From contig NC_020062.1 of the NCBI RefSeq assembly GCF_000330885.1, forward strand, positions 442,374-506,373: DNA of 64,000 nucleotides, given 5' to 3'. Under the pieces are notes generated by a model. It ran no database searches. It was not told where the DNA came from and worked only from the letters and a program-made list of their open reading frames with translations. The stretch is from Rhizobium tropici CIAT 899. GTDB lineage: Bacteria > Pseudomonadota > Alphaproteobacteria > Rhizobiales > Rhizobiaceae. The translations under genes were made by a program, and so were the position numbers. Of this stretch, positions 27,975-37,492 are shown piece after piece. Every line of letters starts with the position of its first letter. Positions within the stretch are counted from its first letter, which is position 1.

Positions 27975-29693
27975 TCATGCCTTTGCCAGATCGATGACCG
28001 TGCCGATGACATTGGCGCCGGCGCGTCGCAATTGTAGCAAGGTATCGTTGACTTGGTCGGTCGTTGTCCTGCCGGCGCTGGCAATCACCACCACGGCATC
28101 GGCGTGGACAGACAGCGCCACCGCATCCGACGAGCTGCCGACGGGAGGCAACGCCAGGAGTACGTCGCCTCTGGTTCTTGCCGTCTCCACGATCCGTCCC
28201 GCCCTTCTGTCGCGGAAATCGACATAGAGATTTGTTAGTGCGTTGGTGGAATGGATCGGAAAACGGGCGATGCCTTGTCCGTCATTGCGTCCGTTGGAAA
28301 GCAATATCTGCTCGGGCCGCATATCGTCGACGAGAGCATCTGCCAGCGATGTCATCAGCAGATCATCCGACTCTCGATTGCTGTGGTTGTGCTGGCCCGC
28401 CTCGTCATAAAAGAGGGTGACATGCCGGCCGCTTCGGCTGAGGAATTGCGCCAGGCTGACGCCCATCTTCGAGATGCCCTGCCCAGGCTCCCATCCGGTA
28501 ATCGCAATGATGAGTCCTCGTTCACTTCGGATCGTCGAGCATGCGATCTCGATGGATGTCCTGAGATTGTGAATGGCCATGGCATAGGCGCTGCCCGGCT
28601 GATTGACGACAACCGCGGACTTCCTGCTGTAGGTTCCACGCAAGGTGCTCGTCCGGCCAGCCGGATCCGGCAGGCTTCCGAGACAGGGTACTCCCGTATC
28701 CCGCGCCAGATCTTTCGCATTGCGAACCTTGCGATCGAAGGCGATATTGAGAACGATGATCGAGAAGCCGAAGAGCACGCCGAGAATGCCGCCCAAAACG
28801 GTAATCAAGGTGGCGCGTGGCCCCGATGGACTGAGCGGTACAAGTGCCGCGCCAATAATTCGCGCATCGCCATCGGGCGTCGGTACCGCAGGCAAGGCTC
28901 CCAGCTTCATGGCATCGGTCGCGGCGGTAACCTGGGCTGCCAGCGCGTCAAGGCGCCACTGAAGTACCTCGGTTCCCGCCCGAGCCATTTCGTCTTTGAA
29001 GCTTACAGCCTGCAGGATGTAGGCGGAAACGGTAGCGTTCGCGATGCGTGCCGCAAGCGTCGGATTGGACGAGGAATAGCTGATCTCGATAACATAGGAT
29101 TGACCGACACGGCGAGCGTCCAGATGCTGCGTAAAATTCGAGAAGGCTGCTTGGTACGCATCGCCAGCCGAGCTATTTGCCGGTGTGCCCGACGTGGTAT
29201 CGGAACGAGGGGCTTTCCCCGTGTCAGGGCTGCTTATGGCAGACCACACGTAGTTTATTGCACCCGTTATGTTGCCGATGACAAACGCACTTATGCTTGG
29301 CGGCTGCGGGCCAAGCTCCGGGTTGCTGGCAAGATTGAGGCTGCTGAATACGGCCGAGAGCAGACGTTCGGAACGGATGATTTGAAGCTCGCCGTCTGCT
29401 CTGTTGAGGTCGAAATTCTGGGCGTCCTGGCTTGAAGTCAGAGTGAGGTGGCGAGGTTCGAGCAAGACGGTGGCCGTCGCCGTGTAGGTGCGCGGCAATG
29501 AATGCGCATAGGCTGCTGCCAGGCCGACGCCGACTGCCGTGCAAAGAATAAGCTTCGTCTTGTGCCGCAGCGCGAGCATGCACAGCGATCGCAGCAGCGC
29601 GACCGGCCCTTCGCTGGTCTTGTCCGTGGGCAGTTCGTCCAACCGCCAAAGCCGTGACGACCGTTCCAGTAGAGACGGGGCGTTTTGCGTCAT
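27975..29693 (-). CDS. Wzz/Wzc-like polysaccharide copolymerase with degenerate kinase domain
   Basis: 572 residues. First membrane helix about 45-62 (LILCTAVGVGLAAAYA), then the Wzz periplasmic region YTATATVLLEPRHLTL, a coiled-coil middle, a second helix near 295-318 (TVLGGILGVLFGFSIIV), and a cytoplasmic BY-kinase-like domain. The position of Walker A (about 399-412, GWEPGQGISKMGV) lacks the GKS/T of active kinases, Walker A' reads VTLFYDEAG instead of a DxD-type motif, and the C-terminus ends TVIDLAKA without a tyrosine cluster. It should still control chain length or export through its Wzz domain but is probably not an autokinase. The start overlaps the stop of the fused glycosyltransferase gene. 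Confidence 0.85.
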   Translation of the reverse strand: MTQNAPSLLERSSRLWRLDELPTDKTSEGPVALLRSLCMLALRHKTKLILCTAVGVGLAAAYAHSLPRTYTATATVLLEPRHLTLTSSQDAQNFDLNRADGELQIIRSERLLSAVFSSLNLASNPELGPQPPSISAFVIGNITGAINYVWSAISSPDTGKAPRSDTTSGTPANSSAGDAYQAAFSNFTQHLDARRVGQSYVIEISYSSSNPTLAARIANATVSAYILQAVSFKDEMARAGTEVLQWRLDALAAQVTAATDAMKLGALPAVPTPDGDARIIGAALVPLSPSGPRATLITVLGGILGVLFGFSIIVLNIAFDRKVRNAKDLARDTGVPCLGSLPDPAGRTSTLRGTYSRKSAVVVNQPGSAYAMAIHNLRTSIEIACSTIRSERGLIIAITGWEPGQGISKMGVSLAQFLSRSGRHVTLFYDEAGQHNHSNRESDDLLMTSLADALVDDMRPEQILLSNGRNDGQGIARFPIHSTNALTNLYVDFRDRRAGRIVETARTRGDVLLALPPVGSSSDAVALSVHADAVVVIASAGRTTTDQVNDTLLQLRRAGANVIGTVIDLAKA

Positions 29694-31729
29694 CTAGTCC
29701 TCACCTCCGACTTGAGTTGTTCTGCGTTGCTTTGCGTCGGCAATTTTGCCGCCCGTTCGGGTTCAAGGCGCCCGTAAAGGAGATCTTTGATTGCAATGAG
29801 ATTGCCTTTTGCGCGACCCCATCTGTCGATGAACGGTTCCGACCAGACGGCCCGCGAAAAGTTCATGGCCATGTTGCAGAAGATGTGATTGGCGACCATC
29901 GGGCCGGTCATCGTTCCCTTACGCAGCATGTAAATGGGGTTGATCACCTGCGAATAACCAAAGCGGTCCCCGCTGACGCGGCCGCTCTTCACGCCCATAT
30001 GCACCCCGAAAGCTTCCGCACATTTGACGAAGCGCCCCCCGCGCTTGCCGAGGGCTGCAGCAAAGTCGCGATCCTCCAGCCAGCCATAAAGGACAAGACG
30101 TTCGTCGAAACGCGTTTCGCCGATCGCTTCCGCCCGGAAGGCCATGTTGCATCCGTAGGGGCTGTAGGGCTCTACCCAGGCCCAGTCGCTCGTTGGGGCG
30201 GCCTCGATAAGACGCAAAGCTTCCTCGAAGCCAATCCCCGGGCCGCCGACGCCATCGGCGAGCACCCGGCCGGTGAAGCCCACGATCTGATTGTCATCGC
30301 GAAACGCCCTTGCCGCCGCCGCCAGCCAATTCGCGTCTGCCAGGAAATCATCGTCGAAAAAAGCGACGATCTCGCATTCCTCGGGGATGTTCAAAAGCGC
30401 GGTATTTCGCTGCTTCGTCAACCCCCCGGGGCCTGTCACCACGGTCACGTCGGGATGACCAATGAGATTGCCGGCATCCGTGGCATCGATACAGGAGACG
30501 ATGACTGTTTTAGGTTTCAACGTCTGCGTGGCCAGCAGGTGGCGCACGGTCGCGTCTACGGTCGCTGGCCGTCCGCGCGTTGCGACGATAACCGCAATAT
30601 GGGGGGTGCCGATTCCGGAAGGCTTATAGGTTTTCGGCCGGGCGATGGGTTGAGCAAGCAGCTCCATGTAGCCGGCGGCTGTCTGCGACCAGGAGAAATT
30701 CTTGATCTGGTCGTATCCCCGTCCCATCAGATCGATGCGCATTCCCGGGGATTCCTTCAGTGCTCGGATTTGCCGAACCCATGCCGCCGGATCGGTCGGC
30801 GAGGCAAGCAGGGCGGCGTCGCCGCAGACTTCCGGTATGCTTGCACTGTAAGAGGCGACGACAGGGCACCCACGCGCCATCGCCTCCACGATCGGCAGGC
30901 CGAAGCCTTCCGTTAGGGATGGAAAGGCAAGACAGAGCGCTCTTTCGAGCAGGTAAGCCAGGTCGTGATCCGAAACGCGCCCTATCATATGGACGTTCGG
31001 CCTTTCCTTGAGTGCGCCGGGAACGAAAATTCCTGCATCGCCACCGGCAATCACGATATCGATGCCCATCTCATCGAGGCCCGGTGCGGCGTCAACGAGC
31101 AGGGCAAGGTTCTTGTGCCGCGCCTTGGATCCGAGTGCCAGGATGAACTGACGATCGCATCGCTCGAAGGTTTCGGCGACGAAGCCCGGCGCAATCTGCG
31201 CAAGTGCTGGATTCCAGCCAAATGCATGTTCGTGACCGTTGGGAAGAACGGCGATGTCTTCGATCCGGATCGGCAGATGTCTGGTGATCTGGCGTGCCGC
31301 TGCATGCGACACGGTGACGATGCGGGCCGAGCGTTTCACGAGAAGCGGCTGGAGCGTCTGATAGACGATCCGGAAAGCGCGGCTATAGCTATCCGGCGTC
31401 GTGAAGACGTTGGCGTCGTGAATGCATACGATTTGATCGGCCTTTGTTGCCGGCGCCGTGTTGCAGAGGTTGAGAAGGCGGCCATGCCATTGAGCCGGCA
31501 AGGTGATCTGTTCCCACGGATGGCCGGAAAGCGCTCCGGATTGCATAAGCGGCATATGACTGAACCCCGGATCCGTTGTCCCGGAAGGGGCAATGATCGC
31601 CGCCCGTTCATTGGCGGCGGCAAGCGCCGTGTTGAGCGCGCGCACCACATTCGATGCGTAACGCTGCACGCCCGTTGGGTTCTGACCGAGGAAGCGGCCG
31701 TTGACCGCAAAAAGGGCGCCAGCGCTCAT
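29690..31729 (-). CDS. Bifunctional glycosyltransferase: N-terminal GT4 fused to C-terminal GT2
   Basis: 679 residues. The first half (about 1-355) is a GT-B enzyme with FLGQNPTGVQRYASNVVRAL, IVTVSHAAARQI and the donor site SLTEGFGLPIVEAMARGCPV. The second half (about 372-660) is a GT-A enzyme with HIAVIVATRGRP, a TKQRNTAL loop and the acidic metal motif FFDDDFLADANWLAA, then NMAFRAEAI. Both sets of catalytic motifs look intact, so one protein can add two sugars in sequence. The gene is coupled at both ends: its start overlaps the polymerase stop and its stop overlaps the Wzc-like start. Confidence 0.88.
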   Translation of the reverse strand: MSAGALFAVNGRFLGQNPTGVQRYASNVVRALNTALAAANERAAIIAPSGTTDPGFSHMPLMQSGALSGHPWEQITLPAQWHGRLLNLCNTAPATKADQIVCIHDANVFTTPDSYSRAFRIVYQTLQPLLVKRSARIVTVSHAAARQITRHLPIRIEDIAVLPNGHEHAFGWNPALAQIAPGFVAETFERCDRQFILALGSKARHKNLALLVDAAPGLDEMGIDIVIAGGDAGIFVPGALKERPNVHMIGRVSDHDLAYLLERALCLAFPSLTEGFGLPIVEAMARGCPVVASYSASIPEVCGDAALLASPTDPAAWVRQIRALKESPGMRIDLMGRGYDQIKNFSWSQTAAGYMELLAQPIARPKTYKPSGIGTPHIAVIVATRGRPATVDATVRHLLATQTLKPKTVIVSCIDATDAGNLIGHPDVTVVTGPGGLTKQRNTALLNIPEECEIVAFFDDDFLADANWLAAAARAFRDDNQIVGFTGRVLADGVGGPGIGFEEALRLIEAAPTSDWAWVEPYSPYGCNMAFRAEAIGETRFDERLVLYGWLEDRDFAAALGKRGGRFVKCAEAFGVHMGVKSGRVSGDRFGYSQVINPIYMLRKGTMTGPMVANHIFCNMAMNFSRAVWSEPFIDRWGRAKGNLIAIKDLLYGRLEPERAAKLPTQSNAEQLKSEVRTR

Positions 31730-33129
31730 ATGGTGACTACTCCTATAGGGCGACCGGTGCGTATATGTTGTCTGCTGCGTTCCGGCAGGGCCGACGCCAG
31801 TCCGGCAAGCATGCAGAAGAATAGACCCTGATCGATGACGGGGCTGACGAGCATATCGCCGACAAGGAGGCCGAAGCAGCCGTTGCAGGCCGCCAGCCGC
31901 GCATCCGCGGTAAGGCTGCCGGGGGTTCCACGCTTCCTGATCAATGCTCCGAAGGCGAAAAGCAGATAGAAAATCGTGCCGGCGATGCCGACATTTGCGA
32001 GAAGGGCAAGGGCAAAGCTGGAGGTGCGAGCAGTGCCGAGACCGACGCCTACGCCCATGGTGTCAACGACATTCTGGATTGCGGCCATGTTCCAGGAGCC
32101 CCGCTCAACGGCGGAGTCGGACGTGGATTTGCCGAGTGCGATGATGTCGATGTAATTATATACGGTCTTCGACACCTCAGGATCTATCGCGATCAGTAGC
32201 GCCGCCGCGGTCGCAATCGTCGGTATGAATACGATCGCCAGGGTACTGAAGCGGCGGGCATTCTTATGCCCTCCGACGGCAATTGCCGTTAGGTAAAGGA
32301 TCAAACCCATCACGGGGGCGCCTACCAGGCCGGTTGAAGATGTTGACATCACAACCAGGATAAGCGACGTCACGGCGACAAAACCAGTGAGATAAGGACG
32401 GCGGCCACAGAGCCAGAGTGTGCCGGTGAAGGCAAAGACGCCGAGGGTTGAGCGTGCAAAGGAAGAGGCTTCGGTGAATGATCCAACGATGCGTTTGACG
32501 CCGGCAATCTGATCGTCGGTATGGAGAACATACTGGGCATTTCGTATGAAGGCGAGCATGCCTTGTGTGCCCGTGGAATAGGTGGCGACGTCAAGAAATG
32601 CAAAGGCAGTGTTGGCAACGGCATAGGCAAGAAGCCCGGTCAAGACCGCGTTAAAGCCGCGCCAATTGGAGGCAATCGCAACCGTCAACGCGTAGCAAAG
32701 AAGATTGCCCACCATGTAGACGCTTTGCGTAAGATTGCTCGAGACAGGAACAAGCGGAACCGTCGATCGGCTATCGTCAAATATTGTCGTGCCGAGGGGT
32801 ACGATCTGGGTGACGCCCGACAGAATCCGCGGCGAAAAGTATGCGCTCAGCACGCCATAAAAGACAAGGAGGGCGAACCAGAAGCCAGGTTCGCCGAATT
32901 TCAACGCGTGGAGAAATTCGCGTGTTGCGCGTTCCCGCGTCATGACACCCAATAGTAGGAAGCCGAGCATAACATGGCCGGGTTGAATATTGGCGGCTCC
33001 GACGAACATTGCCGCTGCCGATCCGAATACAGCCGCCACTCCCAGGGCTATGACGGTTGCACTATCGCTGAGGAAGAGGCAGAAGAGCCCGCATAGAATG
33101 GCAACGATACCGATCGGCTCGATACTCAT
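31726..33129 (-). CDS. Polytopic membrane protein, probable polysaccharide polymerase (Wzy-like)
   Basis: 467 residues with roughly twelve hydrophobic helices beginning IGIVAILCGLFCLFLSDS. A long periplasmic loop (about 115-135) contains ILSGVTQIVPLGTTIFDDS. The C-terminal half has STSSTGLVGAPVMGLILYL and the loop ERGSWNMAAIQNVVDTMGVG, which resembles the conserved region of O-antigen ligase/polymerase proteins. Wzy proteins share little sequence, so the call rests on topology and on position between a methyltransferase and glycosyltransferases in an EPS operon. The stop overlaps the next start (ATGA). Confidence 0.75.
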   Translation of the reverse strand: MSIEPIGIVAILCGLFCLFLSDSATVIALGVAAVFGSAAAMFVGAANIQPGHVMLGFLLLGVMTRERATREFLHALKFGEPGFWFALLVFYGVLSAYFSPRILSGVTQIVPLGTTIFDDSRSTVPLVPVSSNLTQSVYMVGNLLCYALTVAIASNWRGFNAVLTGLLAYAVANTAFAFLDVATYSTGTQGMLAFIRNAQYVLHTDDQIAGVKRIVGSFTEASSFARSTLGVFAFTGTLWLCGRRPYLTGFVAVTSLILVVMSTSSTGLVGAPVMGLILYLTAIAVGGHKNARRFSTLAIVFIPTIATAAALLIAIDPEVSKTVYNYIDIIALGKSTSDSAVERGSWNMAAIQNVVDTMGVGVGLGTARTSSFALALLANVGIAGTIFYLLFAFGALIRKRGTPGSLTADARLAACNGCFGLLVGDMLVSPVIDQGLFFCMLAGLASALPERSRQHIRTGRPIGVVTI

Positions 33130-33269
33130 GGCAGAGCCTCGCGACCACGAGATCGACGCTGGACAGCGTTGTGGTTCGGAGCGCCTCGCGAGTCGGACAC
33201 GTCGGAGCGAAGCTGCAAATCTGCCGCATCGCAGGCGCCGGCATGGGTTTGCGCTGATGCCATGGATGA

Positions 33270-33962
33270 CTACTCTGCAAGAACGAGAAGAGAGTAGCCG
33301 CCAAGGATTCGCACTGCCAAATCCGGATGAATCGAATAAAGCAGCCTGCGCGGCAGCCGCATCAATGTGCTGCTGAAAGCCTGATTGGGTAATTCCAGGC
33401 GGCTTGCAGTATATGCATAGTCGATAACGGAGTAGCCGCAGCCCCGCAGGGTAGCCAGCGCCGTATCCTTGAAGAAATAATGTAGATGCCCGACATTATC
33501 GCGCAAATTCGCGATCGGCCAAGCACGCAGGACGGACTGCACGGAAAGGTCGAGCGGGATATGGAAGATCTTGTAGCGACCGCAAGAGCGCAGCCCCTTG
33601 ATGAAGGAAATATAGTCTTCGACATGCTCGATCACGTCGGCAATGACGACGACGTCGAAAGTACTATCCTTCTCCTCAAGTATATCGCTCAGTTGAAAGG
33701 AAACGCGACTGGTTTCCTTCGTCTTTGCTCTTTGATAGGCGTGGGGGGAAATCTCATAGCCGGTAAAATGTGCCTTTGGAAAGGAGCGCGACAGATTCAG
33801 GAGGATTTCACCTGTACCGCAGCCGACTTCGCAAAGGCTGTCGAAGTTCAGCCGATTTTTGCGAATAATCGCTTCGATCTGATGTGCCTTCCACGGGGAA
33901 TCCTCCTCGTGCCACGTCGGGTTCAGTTCGGCATATTGGTCGGTGAGATAGATATCGTGCAA
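33270..33962 (-). CDS. Class I SAM-dependent methyltransferase
   Basis: 230 residues. SAM-binding motif I SLCEVGCGTGEILLN near residue 40, acidic loop GYEISPHAYQRAK, and the post-motif VVVIADVIEHVEDY. The start is TTG at 33962, supported by GGAAGGG seven bases upstream. No membrane segment. In this context it may O-methylate or otherwise modify a sugar of the exopolysaccharide, but methylation of another substrate cannot be excluded. It lies between the polymerase-like gene and the initiating sugar transferase. Confidence 0.82.
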   Translation of the reverse strand: MHDIYLTDQYAELNPTWHEEDSPWKAHQIEAIIRKNRLNFDSLCEVGCGTGEILLNLSRSFPKAHFTGYEISPHAYQRAKTKETSRVSFQLSDILEEKDSTFDVVVIADVIEHVEDYISFIKGLRSCGRYKIFHIPLDLSVQSVLRAWPIANLRDNVGHLHYFFKDTALATLRGCGYSVIDYAYTASRLELPNQAFSSTLMRLPRRLLYSIHPDLAVRILGGYSLLVLAE

Positions 33963-34117
33963 AGCTAACCCTTCCCTGCCAGGAGTTATACCTCCTGTCG
34001 ACTGCCGAGGAGGTTCTGGAAATCTATACTGGGTCGTTTGGTAGCTACGGCTTACGAAAATGGAAGCTTACGCAGCTCGTATTCAATCGCATGTAATATG
34101 CATCCGAGGCAGCCGGA

Positions 34118-34831
34118 TCAGTAGCTGCCTCGCGATGACAAGACGGCCGGAATGGTCTTGGCCATGATCACGACGTCGCCCCATAGGCTCTGTTCGGCAA
34201 TATAGCGCACATCAAGTGCGATGCGCGTATCATAGCTGGTGTCGCTACGGCCGCTGACCTGCCAAAGGCCTGTCAGGCCGGGCCTGACGCGGATATAGTC
34301 GGCAAAATGTGCCCCATACAGCTCGGCTTCGCTTGTGACGATCGGCCGTGGCCCGACAAGGCTCATTTCTCCACGTATCACGTTGAAAAGCTGGGGAATT
34401 TCATCGACGCTGTTCTTGCGCAGCAGCCTGCCGAATTGCGTGACGCGGGGGTCGTCCTTCAGTTTGCGCGTCGCGTTCCACTCGGCCCTGAGGGAAGGAT
34501 TGGCATCAAGATGCTGGGCTAGAACTTCCTCGCCATTTTTGACCATCGTTCTGAATTTGAGGCAGGGAAACAGGACCCCATTTTTGCCCACGCGTCGATG
34601 CGAATGGAAGATCGGTCGCCCCTGCGTTACCAAAAGAATAGCCACGACCATGACAATCATTGGCGCCAATACAACCAATGCCACTCCGGCCAAGGTGGCA
34701 TCAACGCAACGCTTGGTGGTGCTGGAGGTTGGAGTTCTGTTGTTTGCCCGACGAATGGACGTGCCGCTGCGGCGACGCGTCCCCAGATCGCTCAGTGTAT
34801 CGAGCTCACGTCTAACGTTAATTTCCCTCAT
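34118..34831 (-). CDS. Initiating sugar-phosphate transferase (ExoY/PssA type, polyprenyl-phosphate)
   Basis: 237 residues from the ATG at 34831; the frame is open to a TTG at 34876 but that extension has no ribosome-binding site, while GCGGGGC precedes 34831. One membrane helix (ATLAGVALVVLAPMIVMVVAILL, split here) follows an Arg-rich N-tail, then the conserved cytoplasmic domain: GRPIFHSHRRVGKNG, FPCLKFRTM, LRKNSVDEIPQLFNVIRGEMS (split), LVGPRP, and RVRPGLTGLWQVSGRS. It transfers a sugar-1-phosphate to undecaprenyl phosphate and so starts repeat-unit synthesis. It reads away from the transposase gene at 35135. Confidence 0.92.
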   Translation of the reverse strand: MREINVRRELDTLSDLGTRRRSGTSIRRANNRTPTSSTTKRCVDATLAGVALVVLAPMIVMVVAILLVTQGRPIFHSHRRVGKNGVLFPCLKFRTMVKNGEEVLAQHLDANPSLRAEWNATRKLKDDPRVTQFGRLLRKNSVDEIPQLFNVIRGEMSLVGPRPIVTSEAELYGAHFADYIRVRPGLTGLWQVSGRSDTSYDTRIALDVRYIAEQSLWGDVVIMAKTIPAVLSSRGSY

Positions 34832-35134
34832 CAGCTTGCCCCGCATTCGGAAGAAACAAAGAAATGTCGTCAGCAATGTTTAGAAAGGCGCTGTCCCGCG
34901 CCGAGATCGAATGTAGTTTGAGATTAACAAATAATAAATAATTTGACAATGTCTTTGTTGCTCTGCAATATATGTGCATTATTTCCGATAAATTCGAGTT
35001 ATTACACAACTTATTTTTGTATATCTTGATATATATGGCGGTTATCGTCTCTATATATATTTAGTTGTGTGAATGGTGACCGGAACATAAGTTCGCGTTA
35101 TTTAGTGAGTACTTGTTGGCAGGGGAGCTTAGCG
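34832..35134. other. AT-rich divergent region between EPS initiation gene and transposase gene
   Basis: Strongly AT-rich, especially 34920-35070, with several TATATAT runs. It probably carries the promoter of the leftward EPS operon and the left side of the transposase insertion. I looked for a terminal inverted repeat matching the sequence after 36268 and did not find a convincing one. Confidence 0.45.
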
Positions 35135-36268
35135 ATGGCAAATGCGACCGGACGGCCCACAGAGCCCTTGGTTTTGAGTAAGGAAGAGCGGGATTATCTG
35201 GAGCTGCAAGTGCATCGGCGTCGGGCGGCAACGCGCTCTATGGCCGAACGATGCCAGATCATCCTTTATTGCGCAGATGGCATGACCAGCAAGGCCGTGG
35301 CGGCGAAGCTTGGAATCCATGAGAACACCGTCGGCAAGTGGCGGCGGCGCTTCTTGAAAAATCGTACTGACGGGCTTCTCGATCAGGAGCGGCCGGGTCG
35401 GCCGCGCACGATCGATGACGAGCAGATTGCGGCCATTATTGAGCGCACCCTTCAATCCACCCAGGACGCCACCCATTGGTCAATCCGTTCGATGGCGGCG
35501 GCGACGGGATTTTCGCATACGACAATTCGCCGCATATGGGCGGCGTTCGGTCTGCAGCCCCATCGCATGCAGACATTCAAGTTATCAACTGATCCGCTTT
35601 TCATCGATAAAGTCATTGATATTCTTGGGCTTTACATGTCTCCGCCCAATCGTGCACTGGTGTTGGGCGTCAATGAGCGCGGCCTTCTTCAGGAGCTTGA
35701 GAACGAGCGCCCCGCCACTTCGTCAAGCCACTACGGAACGGAAGCTCACGTCGATTCCGCTCCTTGGCAGGGAACCGTCTCACTGGTCGGCGCCCTCGAT
35801 ATCGTTTGCGGTTTTGTGGTCGATAAATATCACAAGCAGCATGGTGCCGGCGAGTTTCTGGAGTTTCTGAAACAGATTGATGCAAGCGCCCGGCCCGAGA
35901 TCGATATTCATATCATTTTGGATAATAGCGAGGTGCACAAGAACGCGTTGGTTCAGTCATGGCTGATGCATCGTCCTCGTTATCACCTGCATTTTACACC
36001 TACGCCGGTTTTCTGGTTGCGTCAGGTTGAGAGCTGGTTCGGAGAAATGAGGCGCAGGCGGGCTACTCTTGGCGCTCAGGCTTCAGCAAGCCAGTTGGAA
36101 GCTGATATGCGGGCTTTCATCGAGCATCATAGCGAAAGCATCAGCCCGTATAAGTGGCTTAAATCCGATACGGCTCATCTCTCCCGGCACACGTTCCGGC
36201 AGAAAGGCGCACCGGATATCAAGGCGCTAAGCCTGAATATATCGGAGCGGCTGAATAAATCAGTATAA
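35135..36268 (+). CDS. IS630-family transposase, first catalytic Asp replaced by Asn
   Basis: 377 residues from the ATG at 35135 (AGGGGAG upstream). N-terminal helix-turn-helix region (MTSKAVAAKLGIHENTVGKW at about 50-69) and a second HTH (MAAATGFSHTTIRRIWAAFG at about 120-139). The DDE domain shows VLGVNERG at 176-183, where family members normally have VDEK with the first catalytic aspartate; here the residue is N180. The second aspartate (ILDNSEVHK, D263) and the glutamate (QVESWF, E299) are present. The gene is full length and in frame, so the change is a substitution, not decay by frameshift. Inverted terminal repeats are not evident. It may be inactive or repurposed. Confidence 0.82.
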   Translation: MANATGRPTEPLVLSKEERDYLELQVHRRRAATRSMAERCQIILYCADGMTSKAVAAKLGIHENTVGKWRRRFLKNRTDGLLDQERPGRPRTIDDEQIAAIIERTLQSTQDATHWSIRSMAAATGFSHTTIRRIWAAFGLQPHRMQTFKLSTDPLFIDKVIDILGLYMSPPNRALVLGVNERGLLQELENERPATSSSHYGTEAHVDSAPWQGTVSLVGALDIVCGFVVDKYHKQHGAGEFLEFLKQIDASARPEIDIHIILDNSEVHKNALVQSWLMHRPRYHLHFTPTPVFWLRQVESWFGEMRRRRATLGAQASASQLEADMRAFIEHHSESISPYKWLKSDTAHLSRHTFRQKGAPDIKALSLNISERLNKSV

Positions 36269-36320
36269 CTCCAGACTATACATGGAATGCAGTATAACTG
36301 TTCTGTTCATGGGGTGCTTC

Positions 36321-37430
36321 ATGCGTGTCGCAATCATACATTATTGGTTGGTTGGAATGCGTGGAGGAGAAAAGGTTCTTGAGGCCCTTTGCCGGATGTA
36401 CCCGGGTGCCGATATCTTTACGCATGTCTACGATCCCTCTGTTATCTCCGAAATCATTAAGAAGCATCGCGTCCATACGACATTCATAGATCGGCTTCCC
36501 TATGCGAAGCGGATGTATAAGAAATATCTTCCGTTGATGCCCATGGCGCTCGAGCAGGTCAATCTGAATGAATATGATCTTGTTATCAGCAGTGAATCAG
36601 GGCCAGCTAAAGGAATAATACCCAATTCAACGGCTCTGCATGTGTGTTACTGCCATTCACCGATGAGGTATATCTGGAACATGTATAATAGCTATTATGA
36701 TAGTTCCGGCCTCATGACACGCCTGATGATGCCGCCACTCGCCCATTATCTAAGAACATGGGACGTGGCTACTGCCAATCGCGTCGATGATTTTGCTGCA
36801 AATTCGCTGACAGTTGCCCGGCGTATCAAGAGCTACTACCGGCGAGATGCCGAAATCATCCACCCGCCGGTCGACACGTCTGCATTTCATCCTGTGGCTC
36901 AGTCGGAAGTCGGCGATCATTATCTTATGGTTGGCGAACTCGTCAGCTACAAGCGACCGGACCTTGCCATCGAGGCGTTCAACCAAATGAAGATGAAGCT
37001 TGTCGTTATCGGCGGTGGCGAAATGCTGGAACGATTGCAGAAAATGGCGGGGCCGACAGTGACGATGATGGGGCCGCAGCCGTTTCGGGTTCTGCAGGAG
37101 CAATATGCGCGCTGCAAGGCATTGGTCTTTCCGGGCGAAGAGGATTTTGGAATCGTGCCCGTCGAAGCAATGGCGAGCGGTCGACCGGTTATTGCGTTCA
37201 ATCGCGGAGGGGCAACAGAAACGGTCGTTGCCGGGAAGACAGGCATCTTTTTCGAGTCCCAGACGGTCGATGCATTGATCGAAGCGGTGGAGCATCTCGA
37301 GCGTATGGATCTCCGTCCAGGTGACGCCGTTGCGCGCGCTGCGGAATTCAGAACGGAAATCTTCATGAGAAGATTTGCGTCCTTCGTCAACAGATCGACC
37401 GGTGAACAGCCAAAAGTCGTTCATGGCTAG
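36321..37430 (+). CDS. Glycosyltransferase family 4
   Basis: 369 residues from the ATG at 36321 (GGGGTG six bases upstream); 13 codons further upstream are open but lack family resemblance. MRVAIIHYWLVGMRGGEKVL is the N-terminal strand-loop of this subgroup; VCYCHSPMRYIWNMY is a conserved acceptor-side motif; FPGEEDFGIVPVEAMASGRP is the donor-binding E-x7-E region. The base composition is lower in GC than the flanking metabolic genes, in line with the mosaic character of the locus. It lies just downstream of the transposase gene. Confidence 0.9.
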   Translation: MRVAIIHYWLVGMRGGEKVLEALCRMYPGADIFTHVYDPSVISEIIKKHRVHTTFIDRLPYAKRMYKKYLPLMPMALEQVNLNEYDLVISSESGPAKGIIPNSTALHVCYCHSPMRYIWNMYNSYYDSSGLMTRLMMPPLAHYLRTWDVATANRVDDFAANSLTVARRIKSYYRRDAEIIHPPVDTSAFHPVAQSEVGDHYLMVGELVSYKRPDLAIEAFNQMKMKLVVIGGGEMLERLQKMAGPTVTMMGPQPFRVLQEQYARCKALVFPGEEDFGIVPVEAMASGRPVIAFNRGGATETVVAGKTGIFFESQTVDALIEAVEHLERMDLRPGDAVARAAEFRTEIFMRRFASFVNRSTGEQPKVVHG

Positions 37431-37492
37431 GTGTATGATGGGAAGGGCGGCATTCAATAAGGCGCCTTCGCCGTCGAGTAGGAGTGGAAGCC

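Noticed and set aside
36262..36298. Repeated CAGTATAACT after the transposase gene as an IS end
   Set aside because: It is a direct, not inverted, repeat and has no counterpart on the left side of the gene; cannot be called an IS terminus.
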